64,000 nt of DNA, from positions 1,922,001 through 1,986,000 of the forward strand of contig NZ_CP041151.1 in the NCBI RefSeq assembly GCF_006494715.1. The letters are read 5' to 3'. Position numbers and translations under genes: made by a program. Of the stretch, positions 49,717 through 57,336 are shown piece after piece. The notes under the pieces are model-generated. The model was not told where the DNA came from and made no database searches. It saw only the letters and a program-made list of their open reading frames with translations. Origin of the DNA: Shewanella sp. SNU WT4 (GTDB taxonomy: Bacteria; Pseudomonadota; Gammaproteobacteria; Enterobacterales; Shewanellaceae). Position 1 is the first letter of the stretch. The number at the start of each line of letters is the position of its first letter.

Positions 49717-49895
49717 CCATCGGACTGCTTGGTTGTATTGATTGCCTATGTATATTGTCTGAGCTAATGACTAGCGCGCTGCAACTTAGCTATATCAATG
49801 CGGGGTGATTCAATTCACCATTTTCATAAAACGTTGACATTAATCACGTTTTGCTTGATACAATACCCGCATCTTGTCCCACATGAGTCGCTGTT

Positions 49896-50444
49896 ATGCT
49901 CGCTACTGAACTGTTATTAACCCGCCAATCGTGTCCGCGATTAACTCATCCAGCTCCCACTGCCGCGCAATTAGACTTAATGCTCGATGCTGCGGTGAGA
50001 GTGCCTGATCATGGGGCTCTTGGTCCGTGGGAATTTATTGTGGCAAGTGGCGCGGGTTTGCAGCGCCTTAGCGATATTTTTGTGGCAGCTAAACGCAGCG
50101 AAGGCGCCGATGACGCCACATTAGAGCGCACCGCAGGCTTAACGCAGCGCGCACCTATGGTGATAGTGGTCGTGAGTAAATATCAACTGCACCCTAAAGT
50201 GCCACAATTAGAGCAGCAATTAGCCGCCGGTTGTGCGTGTATGGCGATGCAGCAAGCCGCCTTTGCCCAAGGCCTTGGCGCTATTTGGCGCAGTGGTGAT
50301 TTAGCTTTTAATTCTGAGATTAATCATGCCTTAGGTTTAGCGCCGCAAGATCAAATCGTCGGCTTTTTATATGTAGGCACACCTATGGTAGTCAGCCCCA
50401 TTAAGGCCACGCGCTCTGGCGCTGAATTTACCCGTTACTTGTAA
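49896..50444 (+). CDS. ydjA: YdjA-type nitroreductase
   Basis: A 182-aa FMN-dependent oxidoreductase of the minimal nitroreductase type. It aligns along its length with E. coli YdjA (183 aa): TRQSCPRLTHPAPTAAQLD, AAVRVPDHGALGPWEFIV, QQLAAGCACMAMQQAAFAQG, GAIWRSGDLA and DQIVGFLYVGTP. It should bind FMN as a dimer; the physiological substrate is unknown. A 25-bp tandem duplication starts within its last codons. Confidence 0.92.
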   Translation: MLATELLLTRQSCPRLTHPAPTAAQLDLMLDAAVRVPDHGALGPWEFIVASGAGLQRLSDIFVAAKRSEGADDATLERTAGLTQRAPMVIVVVSKYQLHPKVPQLEQQLAAGCACMAMQQAAFAQGLGAIWRSGDLAFNSEINHALGLAPQDQIVGFLYVGTPMVVSPIKATRSGAEFTRYL

Positions 50445-50476
50445 TTTAAGTGTTGGCGGTTACTTGTAATTTAAGT
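50434..50476 (+). repeat. Tandem duplication at the 3' end of ydjA
   Basis: GTTACTTGTAATTTAAGT occurs at 50434-50451 and 50459-50476, separated by GTTGGCG. The first copy holds the last two codons and the stop of ydjA. The 25-bp period suggests a slip or repair duplication. No function is implied. Confidence 0.9.
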
Positions 50477-50616
50477 TTTTGCGTAAGTATTGGCCGCACC
50501 CATGGCGCTACTAATTACTAACTTATGGCGATACTAATTTGATAGCGCCAGTAATCAATAGCGCTACCCATTAATAATGCCGTTATGCCAGTTAACTGTG
50601 CAATGCGAGGTGATAG

Positions 50617-51252
50617 ATGCAAACTAATCATGTAATGGGTGACTATGTCGCGCTAGAGCCATTAACGGCTGCGCACAAGCCTGCTTTGCTCCTTAATGCT
50701 CGCGAGCGTAAACATCCGCTGTGGCATACAGGTTTACCTAGCGTTAGTGAGTTTGATGCTTGGTTTGAGCAGGCTTTGCTCAGTGATAATGCCAACAGCA
50801 GTCAGCATTTTGCGGTGCGCCTTAGACATGCCTCTACCAATTCAGACCAGATTATTGCTTGGGTGGCTATCAATCGCTGGAGCCAAACCAACCTCAGAGC
50901 AAGATTACAACTAGAAGACTTGCCCCTTGCGGCTTTGCCTGATGTTGATGACCCCATTCCAAGTGAACCAGAGCTAGGTGAACCAAAGCTAGGAGACACT
51001 GAGCTCAGTAAACAAGTCGCTTTATTATTAATGGATTATGCCTTTAGTGATAAACGCGCCATAGTCGTAGAATTTGCAACCTTTTGGCACCATCAAGCCC
51101 TCAGAGCGTTAGCCGTGAGTCTTGGGGCGCAGCAAGATGGGGTATTACGCAATCATAGAATTCTTGCAGATGGCACAGTTCACGATCAGGTCATTTACTC
51201 AGTGTTAGATTCTGAATGGCGGCAGATGCAAGCGCGTCGAAGCCATACATAA
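50617..51252 (+). CDS. GNAT-family N-acetyltransferase (RimJ/RimL type)
   Basis: A 211-aa protein with the RimJ/RimL layout: MGDYVALEPLTAAHKPALLL at the start and LGAQQDGVLRNHRILADGTV at the end, then HDQVIYSVLDSEW. The middle has a Pro/Glu/Leu-rich stretch (DVDDPIPSEPELGEPKLGD) that interrupts the acetyl-CoA domain, which is unusual. The classic RxxGxG/A signature is not clear, so activity is uncertain. It precedes a second GNAT gene by 45 bp; the two may be co-transcribed. Confidence 0.75.
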   Translation: MQTNHVMGDYVALEPLTAAHKPALLLNARERKHPLWHTGLPSVSEFDAWFEQALLSDNANSSQHFAVRLRHASTNSDQIIAWVAINRWSQTNLRARLQLEDLPLAALPDVDDPIPSEPELGEPKLGDTELSKQVALLLMDYAFSDKRAIVVEFATFWHHQALRALAVSLGAQQDGVLRNHRILADGTVHDQVIYSVLDSEWRQMQARRSHT

Positions 51253-51297
51253 GGGATAGGTTCGGGCGCACTAATGGCAAGCAAGATGGGTAGCGAT

Positions 51298-51747
51298 ATG
51301 AACAGCCAAATAATCCGTGCTGATAGTCATGAGTTAGTCGCCGTGGCGCAGTTATTTAATGAATACCGCCAATATTATGAGCAAGGCGATGATATGGCGG
51401 CGGTGACAGCATTTATTGAGCAGCGCTTAAGCCGTCAAGACTCCATCATACTAATCGCCAAAAATAACAAAGGTGAAGGGCTAGGCTTTTTACAGATGTA
51501 TTGGCAGCTATCGTCATTAGATATGAGCGAGTTTTTAATCATCAATGATTTATTCGTCACTCAGTCGGCGCGAGGCCAAGGCGTAGCGCGCAAGCTGATG
51601 GCGACAGCAATTGAAATTGGCATTAACCAAGGTTGCAAGCGTCTCACCTTGGAAACTGCGAGCACTAATTATAAGGCGCAGTCCTTATATGAGACCTTAG
51701 GGTTTAGGCGTGATAATCATTATTATCACTACCAATTGGACATATAA
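51298..51747 (+). CDS. GNAT-family N-acetyltransferase
   Basis: A 149-aa acetyltransferase. The acetyl-CoA motif is INDLFVTQSARGQGVARKLM (R-G-x-G-x-A), followed by LETASTNYKAQSLYETLGFRRD, both typical of GNATs acting on small molecules or protein N-termini. The substrate is unknown. ATG 51298 opens right before the first strand (SQIIRADSHEL); an in-frame ATG at 51274 would add 8 residues, and no clear ribosome site decides. It lies between another GNAT gene and a small periplasmic protein gene. Confidence 0.87.
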   Translation: MNSQIIRADSHELVAVAQLFNEYRQYYEQGDDMAAVTAFIEQRLSRQDSIILIAKNNKGEGLGFLQMYWQLSSLDMSEFLIINDLFVTQSARGQGVARKLMATAIEIGINQGCKRLTLETASTNYKAQSLYETLGFRRDNHYYHYQLDI

Positions 51748-51785
51748 ATAAACTAGAGCTAGTTATTGATATAAAAGGAAATTTT

Positions 51786-52211
51786 ATGAAGCGTAAGCAA
51801 AGGTCACTCATGGTGGCATCCAGTGTTCTGGTTTATATGACTATGGTAAATAGTGCATTTGCAGAGGCGCCAATCAATGCCGCCGAAAAAGCCTATACGG
51901 CTGAATTACTTAACTGCGCCAGTTATTATGATATTAGCAGTGAAGCGATAGCGGCTATGGATGCCCCGCAAATGCAAGCGGTTGCCGAGCGCTTAGTGAG
52001 CTCATCTCAGCAAGCTAAGCAATTAGCGGCGCAATATTTAGCGCCTGAGCAATTAGCAACTGAGTTAGTTGCGGCGAAACAAGCGCAAATACTTGAGCTA
52101 AAAGATAGTGCTAATCTTGGCGGCTTAATGGCGAAATACAAAGATAGTTGCAAGCAAGTGTTAGCTGATCCCAAGCAGCGACTAGAATATTGGCAGATGG
52201 CCAATTTTTAG
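51786..52211 (+). CDS. Small periplasmic protein of unknown function
   Basis: A 141-aa protein, not recognised. A Sec signal peptide (RSLMVASSVLVYMTMVNSAFA, cut before EAPIN) is followed by an all-helical Ala/Gln-rich mature part with two Cys (LLNCASYYDI and YKDSCKQVL) that could form a disulfide. AAAAGGAA precedes the ATG. Its stop is 7 bp before the next membrane protein gene, suggesting an operon. Confidence 0.65.
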   Translation: MKRKQRSLMVASSVLVYMTMVNSAFAEAPINAAEKAYTAELLNCASYYDISSEAIAAMDAPQMQAVAERLVSSSQQAKQLAAQYLAPEQLATELVAAKQAQILELKDSANLGGLMAKYKDSCKQVLADPKQRLEYWQMANF

Positions 52212-52218
52212 GACGCTT

Positions 52219-52692
52219 ATGCAACCACTGTTATTGATTTGCGCGCTTTTAACCTTGTTGAGTATGAGTGCGGTGATTTATTTAAGTCGCCAACCTCAAC
52301 TAAACCAAACTCGACTAAGCCAAGCGTTAATTGCATCAGCTTTTCCTAGCAGTGTCATTATCAGTGTCTGTTTTCAAGCCACGGCCAGCGTTATCTTGCT
52401 GGCCTTAGGCCTTGATGCGTTATCCTTTTCTCAAAGCTTTAGCTTACTGATGTTTATCAGTCTTAATCAGGGCCTTGCGGGTATTTGGTTGTTATGGCAT
52501 CAGTGGCGTTTTGGCCATGAAGGCTATTATCACGGCCATAGCGTTGCTCAAACTGTAGGCGATAGTGTCGGCATTAGTCACTCTCACTCCAACCATAACT
52601 CAGCAAGAGTCAATGGCGGCATAGTTAAACTTATCAGTGTGTGCTGCCTTATTTCTGCGGGCGTGATTTTATGGGTATTGCTGCAGGCGTAA
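52219..52692 (+). CDS. Small membrane protein with a His-rich loop
   Basis: A 157-aa protein, not recognised. About four membrane segments (LLLICALLTLLSMSAVIYL, SSVIISVCFQATASVILLAL, LLMFISLNQGLAGIWLLW, LISVCCLISAGVILWVLL). Between the third and fourth lies a polar loop of about 35 residues with nine His (HEGYYHGHSVAQ, then SHSHSNHNSA), which could bind metal ions. It follows the small periplasmic protein gene by 7 bp. Confidence 0.6.
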   Translation: MQPLLLICALLTLLSMSAVIYLSRQPQLNQTRLSQALIASAFPSSVIISVCFQATASVILLALGLDALSFSQSFSLLMFISLNQGLAGIWLLWHQWRFGHEGYYHGHSVAQTVGDSVGISHSHSNHNSARVNGGIVKLISVCCLISAGVILWVLLQA

Positions 52693-52777
52693 ATGGGCTC
52701 AATGCCTGGCTTAAATAATTGCATAGAGGCCTAAGCCAAGCTTAGTTATAATGGCTTTTTTACGCATAGAGCCACCC

Positions 52778-52867
52778 ATGAATTATATTATCGACTTACT
52801 GTTATTTTGCGCTGGCCTAGGCTTGCTCATTTTAGCCATACGCCACATGCGTAATCACAAAAAATAA
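52778..52867 (+). CDS. Candidate 29-aa single-TM small protein
   Basis: ATG 52778 to TAA 52867 encodes MNYIIDLLLFCAGLGLLILA followed by a basic tail IRHMRNHKK. The form is typical of a small inner membrane protein: one hydrophobic helix with a positive cytoplasmic end. A TATAAT at 52747-52752 lies upstream, with only a weak ribosome site (GAGCC). It lies in a 303-bp gap with no other gene. Confidence 0.45.
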   Translation: MNYIIDLLLFCAGLGLLILAIRHMRNHKK

Positions 52868-52995
52868 ACCTTAGTTAGCTGTTACAGACTTTGCGCTTAT
52901 CATAGCGCTATTTTTGCACGCAGGCGTCCAGACCTGTGGTGCCTAGACACTAAAGTGTCATTACTAACGCAGACTGTATTTCTGCTGGAGATGTT

Positions 52996-53868
52996 ATGCA
53001 ATTATTCGTAAACGATCTGACGGTTATCGACTTTTCGTATTTGTGCCCCAAGCGCGGCATGGTGGGTGAAAGTTGGATTGTGGATGTCATTCTTAACGGT
53101 GGCCTAGATGAACAAAGCATGGTGCTCGATTTTGCTAAGGTAAAACGCACCATTAAACACACTATTGATGCGATAGCCGATCACCGTTTATTGGTGCCTA
53201 TGGCCAATAGTGCTTGTGAGGTGACAGCACAAGGCGAGCGTGTGTGGTTAGATTTCACCACTGAGCAAGGCACGATTCACTTGGCTTGTCCGGCCGAAGC
53301 CTTTGCAATGATCCCAACCGACATCATTGATTATGAAAGCGTAAATGAGTTTTTAATCGCCGCTTTAACTCAAGTATTACCAGACAATGTGGAAGGCATA
53401 AGTTTAACCCTTAGGGCTGAAGTGTTAGACCGTCCTTTTTATCATTACAGTCATGGCTTGAAAAAGCATGACGGTAATTGTCAGCGTATTGCCCATGGTC
53501 ACCGCAGCCCAGTGCAAATTTTTGTGGATGGCAAAGCAGACACAGCATTAGAGGCTAAGTGGGCTAAGCGTTGGCAAGATATTTACTTAGGTTCAATTGA
53601 AGATGTATGCCCAGTAGCGCAGCTTGCGTTATCAAGCTTGGCTAACACCATTAGCGATAGCAGCCATGTAGGTTTTCATTACCAAGCGCCCCAAGGCGAT
53701 TTCCAATTGGCTATGCCAAAAGAGGTGTGTGAGATTATCCCCCATGACACTACGGTTGAATTATTAGCGCAATTTATTGCCAGCCAATTAGCGGCAGAAT
53801 TACAAAAAACAGTGCGTGTGATTGCCTATGAAGGCGTGGGCAAGGGCGCGATTTTTGTGACTGAATAA
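52996..53868 (+). CDS. Tandem 6-carboxytetrahydropterin synthase (QueD-like) protein
   Basis: A 290-aa protein with two QueD/6-pyruvoyl-tetrahydropterin synthase repeats (single-domain QueD is about 120 aa). Repeat 1 (about 1-140) keeps LDFAKVKRTIKHTIDAIADHRLL, the DFxxLK and DH part, but lacks the zinc histidines. Repeat 2 (about 140-290) keeps YHYSHGLKKHDGNCQRIAHGHR, with three His for zinc and the catalytic Cys, but lacks a DFxxLK. QueD makes 6-carboxy-tetrahydropterin for queuosine; this form may do the same or a related pterin step. CTGGAG precedes the ATG (13 bp in front). It is monocistronic. Confidence 0.8.
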   Translation: MQLFVNDLTVIDFSYLCPKRGMVGESWIVDVILNGGLDEQSMVLDFAKVKRTIKHTIDAIADHRLLVPMANSACEVTAQGERVWLDFTTEQGTIHLACPAEAFAMIPTDIIDYESVNEFLIAALTQVLPDNVEGISLTLRAEVLDRPFYHYSHGLKKHDGNCQRIAHGHRSPVQIFVDGKADTALEAKWAKRWQDIYLGSIEDVCPVAQLALSSLANTISDSSHVGFHYQAPQGDFQLAMPKEVCEIIPHDTTVELLAQFIASQLAAELQKTVRVIAYEGVGKGAIFVTE

Positions 53869-53972
53869 CATGTAGGATTAGGCTCGATTCAGCCTGGTTA
53901 AGTCTTGCTAACCATAGCCTGACTCATATTGATAAACAGGCGGATCGAGTTGTTACCAAAGGATTGTGAATC

Positions 53973-54899
53973 ATGATAACTAACGTGCGTTGTTTACTGC
54001 TTTCAATAGCCTTACTGCCGCTTGGCGCTATATCTATGAGCGCAACTGCCACGGCGCCCACGAGCCATTGTCCCACGCATCAGGCGATTTACCCGCAATT
54101 ACAAACGCAAGGTTTGTGTTTATGGGGGCAATTAACACCAGGCGCCTTAGTTCGAGGCCAACTGCCCGCAGGTTCCAAACTCTGGTTAGATGAGCAAGCG
54201 GTAAAAGTAAATGGGCAAGGCTACTTTGCCTTTGGTTTTGACCGTGATGCCAAGCTTGAACATAGCCTTAGTTGGCAATTGCCACCGCAAGTAGGTACCG
54301 ATAGCCGGCAGCAACAAGTGCTGCAATTAACGCCGCGGCAATACAAAATACAACAAGTGACTGGGATTGCTAAAAAAATCATGCAGCCAGATCCTAAAGA
54401 TGTCGCGCGGGCGACATTAGATAGTCAGCAAGTTAACCGCGCGCGCGCGATAGATAGCGATGGCATGGCCTTTGTGAGCGAGTTTATGTGGCCACTGCAA
54501 GGGCGCATTTCTGGCGTGTATGGCTCGCAGCGAGTTTATAACGGTGAGCCGGGGCGTCCTCATTTTGGTGTTGATATTGCGGCGCCGCGCGGCACTAAAG
54601 CCATGGCACCAGCAGATGGCGTAGTGACGTTAGCGGTTCCTGATATGTTTTACTCAGGCGGCACTTTGATAGTAGATCACGGCAATGGCGTTAATTCCAC
54701 CTTTTTACACTTAGATAAGCTTCTTGTTAACGTTGGGCAAAGCATCAAACAAGGTGAGGTGATAGCGCTGGTAGGTTCCACTGGGCGCTCCACTGGGCCA
54801 CATTTAGATTGGCGCCTTAATTGGTTTAATACTCGGCTTGATCCTGCCACCATAGTGCCAGCTATGACCAAACCCACAGCCAAGTCAAAAGCTAAGTAA
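53973..54899 (+). CDS. M23-family (LytM) metallopeptidase, periplasmic
   Basis: A 308-aa protein with a Sec signal peptide (LLLSIALLPLGAISMSATATA), an N-terminal beta domain (about 30-150, LWGQLTPGALVRGQLPAG) and a C-terminal LytM domain: GRPHFGVDIAAPRGTKAMAP (zinc His and Asp), DHGNGVNSTFLHLDKL (HxH region HLD), and GPHLDWRLNW with the last catalytic His. Such enzymes cut peptidoglycan cross-links or activate amidases. All zinc and catalytic residues look present, so it may be an active endopeptidase. It ends with a two-way terminator. Confidence 0.9.
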   Translation: MITNVRCLLLSIALLPLGAISMSATATAPTSHCPTHQAIYPQLQTQGLCLWGQLTPGALVRGQLPAGSKLWLDEQAVKVNGQGYFAFGFDRDAKLEHSLSWQLPPQVGTDSRQQQVLQLTPRQYKIQQVTGIAKKIMQPDPKDVARATLDSQQVNRARAIDSDGMAFVSEFMWPLQGRISGVYGSQRVYNGEPGRPHFGVDIAAPRGTKAMAPADGVVTLAVPDMFYSGGTLIVDHGNGVNSTFLHLDKLLVNVGQSIKQGEVIALVGSTGRSTGPHLDWRLNWFNTRLDPATIVPAMTKPTAKSKAK

Positions 54900-54939
54900 T
54901 AAATCTAAGCGAAATCAGTCGGTTATTGTTGTTCTCATC

Positions 54940-54967
54940 AAAAAAGCGCCGTTAGTGGCGCTTTTTT
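54940..54967. terminator. Bidirectional Rho-independent terminator
   Basis: AAAAAAGCGCC pairs with GGCGCTTTTTT around a GTTAGT loop. The A- and T-runs on both sides serve both the M23 gene (plus) and rsuA (minus), whose stops flank it. Confidence 0.93.
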
Positions 54968-54990
54968 GATTCTATGATTTTTAGAGGCTA

Positions 54991-55701
54991 TTAGTCAGTA
55001 TCGCAAAATACTGACGCCACTTCTGTTGGGGTTAAGTGGCGCCATTCACCGGGCGCTATATCTAAGCTGATGGCGCCTACTTGCTGTCGATGCAGGCCTA
55101 CTACCTTATTGCCCATGAAGGCAAACATACGTTTAACCTGATGATAGCGCCCCTCGCTAATGCTAAGTAATACTTGCCGAGGCGTGAGCATATGGATACT
55201 GGCTGCTAAGGTATCGGCTGTTTCCCCTGGGAGTAATAGTCCCTCAGCAAAGCGCACTTGAATACGCAGAAATTCATCAGTATCAAGTGGGTCACGCAGA
55301 TCAACGCGGTAAATTTTTTCGCACACAAACTGCGGGTTAAATACTTTAAATGACCAGCGGCCATCATCAGTGATGAGCACTAAGCCTGTGGTATCGGCAT
55401 CAAGTCGCCCGGCAATATGCATGTCACTGCTGTTCGGTAAGTTTAAATAATTAAATACACTCGGATAATCGCCATCCACATTGGAGCATAAAGTGCCTGC
55501 AGGCTTATGCAGCATGATATAGCGCGATGGCCGCGCAATAAGGCGCTCGCCATTAAGAGTAATGCAATTATTCTCATGCACTTGCATCGATGCCAAGGTT
55601 GGATATTCACCATTAACGGCAATCTTACCGGCGGCAATGAGGCTGGTGGCCTGCGCGCGGGTCAACTCAGTGCTTTTACATATAAATTTATCAAGACGCA
55701 T
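54991..55701 (-). CDS. rsuA: 16S rRNA pseudouridine synthase RsuA type
   Basis: A 236-aa RsuA/RluB/E/F-family enzyme. An N-terminal S4 RNA-binding domain (MRLDKFICKSTELTRAQATS) is followed by the catalytic domain with IAGRLDADTTGLVLITDDG (catalytic Asp near residue 102) and SEGRYHQVKRMFAFMGNKVV. It is most like E. coli RsuA (231 aa), which makes pseudouridine 516 in 16S rRNA; the close paralogues make RluE an alternative. It stands alone on the minus strand. Confidence 0.88.
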   Translation of the reverse strand: MRLDKFICKSTELTRAQATSLIAAGKIAVNGEYPTLASMQVHENNCITLNGERLIARPSRYIMLHKPAGTLCSNVDGDYPSVFNYLNLPNSSDMHIAGRLDADTTGLVLITDDGRWSFKVFNPQFVCEKIYRVDLRDPLDTDEFLRIQVRFAEGLLLPGETADTLAASIHMLTPRQVLLSISEGRYHQVKRMFAFMGNKVVGLHRQQVGAISLDIAPGEWRHLTPTEVASVFCDTD

Positions 55702-55857
55702 TTAAAAACTCAGTACACAGACTAAACCAACACCTTGCACGCACTTACAGTGAGCATGAGGAGCCAGCGGATTATCACTTAGCCCATTGTATCTTATTAT
55801 CCGCAGCCAATGGTTTTTGACTGACAGAGTTAACTTGGCTGATTTCTCCCACAAGAA

Positions 55858-55872
55858 AGCCGAGCTTAGGCT
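55858..55872 (-). terminator. Terminator of the Dcp-type gene, split by the IS4-like element
   Basis: Before insertion the site read AGCCGAGC-TTAG-GCTCGGCT, an 8-bp stem with a 4-nt loop, followed on the minus strand by TTTCTTGT. It lay after the Dcp gene stop. The IS4-like element now separates the arms: 55858-55872 stays on one side and 57288-57302 on the other. Because the 10-bp target copy is duplicated, the right side keeps GCTTAGGCTCGGCT, which can still form a weaker hairpin but without the T-run. Confidence 0.7.
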
Positions 55873-55873
55873 T

Positions 55874-55908
55874 AATGCCACTCGCTTAAGAGCGAGTGGC
55901 ATTTTTAC
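55874..55908. terminator. Hairpin at the 3' end of the IS4-like transposase gene
   Basis: AATGCCACTCGCT (55874-55886) pairs with AGCGAGTGGCATT (55891-55903) around TAAG, with TTT following on the plus strand. The transposase stop codon overlaps the hairpin. It should block transcription entering the element from the rsuA side, a known way in which IS elements limit activation by outside promoters. Confidence 0.8.
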
Positions 55909-57205
55909 TTGGATATTTCACTGTTTTCTTTAGCACCACACGCGGGTAGCTGGGCCGCTTCCTCTTTGGGGGTAAAATCAACCTTTTGCCATTTTCCCTC
56001 AGTCGTTTTAAGTGCTGTGGGATCGCTCCCGGACTCCCTCTGTCACTCCAACCAAACTCATCCTGTATTAAAAACAGGGCATTAATGAAACTTATCCTCT
56101 GTGGCTCAACTTTATGCTGCACTGCCATTGCGGCCATCTCTAGCCGAACAATATTGTAGGTCGTTAAGATCCCCCATAATTCTTGATACACCCCATCCTT
56201 CTTCTTACTGCGCAGGACTGGTTTATTTTCCAGTTGATATTGCTTTAGCTCACTATAACCCCTCTCTATCTCCCATCGCTGCCAATACACCTTGAGTAAA
56301 TCGTTCACTGGATAGCTGTTGGGGCATAGGCAGGACGTGATAAACCCTTTGATATCACCTTTGGGTGACGGAATAAGAATAAGGCGGGCTTGCCAGCTCT
56401 CCCCCAGATAAGGCGCTTGCTGTTTAGCTTGGGGTGATACCGGCATCTCAACCAGATGGTCATACTCTGAGAATGACTCGATAATTTGATAGCGGGTCTT
56501 AGACTTTATCGGGGTTAACCAATGGGTGTTTGCACCGCTTTCTTGCCAGCTGATGAGCAATTCGGCAGACATAAACCCACGGTCAAACAACGTGAGCGAA
56601 TTCTCGGGAGCTGAGCCAACCAATTGCTGTGCATAGTGAATTTCACTGTGGGTAACAGGCCCGAAAGCCGCATCAGAAAGTAAGTGGCTACGAGTAGACA
56701 TTAAGGTGACCGCCAGCACAGAGGGAAAAGAAGCCGTGCTTTGTGCAAAGCCAAAGTGATGGTTTTCTTCAGTGTTATGCGTCTTAAAATACGTCCCATC
56801 AACACTGAGCAATTTCAATCCCGCTATCTCATCAAATTCGCACTGTGTTTCCCACTGTGCAGCGGTTGTTTTGAACAGATAACGCATGGGCTCTGAACCC
56901 AACTTTTCTTTGGCTTTGATGATACTACTGGTCGCCAGTGGCGGGAGCTCCCCCTTGGAGTCGGGAAATGCCAGTGAGAGCGTATCACAGACTTGCTGAA
57001 TCGAGCGGTTACGCATCAAACCAATGCCTAGAACCAACCAAACAGCTTGCTCTGCAGGGAAACGGCGGGTTCGAAGCGAGGCCCTGCCAGTTTGTTGCAC
57101 AGCCTCAGCCACCCAATCCATGGGAACATGTTTGGCGAATACATCAATATCTTGCGCTTGGAAAAATTCAGCGGTAACGAGTAGCTCTTTAGAAAATTCA
57201 GACAT
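55886..57205 (-). CDS. IS4-family transposase
   Basis: A 439-aa DDE transposase (IS4 Tnp is 442 aa). Domains: N-terminal IS4-type region (FAKHVPMDWVAEAVQQTGRA, RRFPAEQAVWLVLGIGLMRN), then the catalytic core with LLSVDGTYFKTH (first Asp), LTLFDRGFMSAELL (second Asp) and YWQRWEIERGYSELKQYQLE (Y-R-E-K signature with the Glu), followed by the basic tail LILPPKRKRPSYPRVVLKKT. No stop or shift is seen. It drives cut-and-paste transposition. Confidence 0.95.
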   Translation of the reverse strand: MSEFSKELLVTAEFFQAQDIDVFAKHVPMDWVAEAVQQTGRASLRTRRFPAEQAVWLVLGIGLMRNRSIQQVCDTLSLAFPDSKGELPPLATSSIIKAKEKLGSEPMRYLFKTTAAQWETQCEFDEIAGLKLLSVDGTYFKTHNTEENHHFGFAQSTASFPSVLAVTLMSTRSHLLSDAAFGPVTHSEIHYAQQLVGSAPENSLTLFDRGFMSAELLISWQESGANTHWLTPIKSKTRYQIIESFSEYDHLVEMPVSPQAKQQAPYLGESWQARLILIPSPKGDIKGFITSCLCPNSYPVNDLLKVYWQRWEIERGYSELKQYQLENKPVLRSKKKDGVYQELWGILTTYNIVRLEMAAMAVQHKVEPQRISFINALFLIQDEFGWSDRGSPGAIPQHLKRLRENGKRLILPPKRKRPSYPRVVLKKTVKYPSKNATRS

Positions 57206-57336
57206 AAAAAAATCAGCTGCAACTTAGGTTGCGGCTGATTATGAAGCCCTTGAAAGATCGTTCAACTACTTAAAACGATCGGCATTAAGCTTAGGCTCGG
57301 CTGTATTAGCTAGTCAGAATTAGCTGGGCTGTATAC

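Larger units (their letters stand above)
55873..57287 (-). mobile_element. IS4-like insertion sequence, complete
   Basis: A 1,415-bp element (IS4 of E. coli is about 1.43 kb). Both ends begin TAATGCC: left TAATGCCACTCGCTTAAG, right read inward TAATGCCGATCGTTTTAAG, similar to the IS4 end TAATGCCGATCAGTTAAG. Perfect 10-bp direct repeats AGCTTAGGCT flank it (55863-55872 and 57288-57297). The transposase is intact. It appears recently inserted and capable of movement. Confidence 0.95.

Noticed and set aside
54421..54899. M23 gene as a non-catalytic EnvC/NlpD-type activator
   Set aside because: The zinc His and Asp in HFGVD and the HxH-like and final His motifs all appear present, so an active enzyme is the simpler reading.
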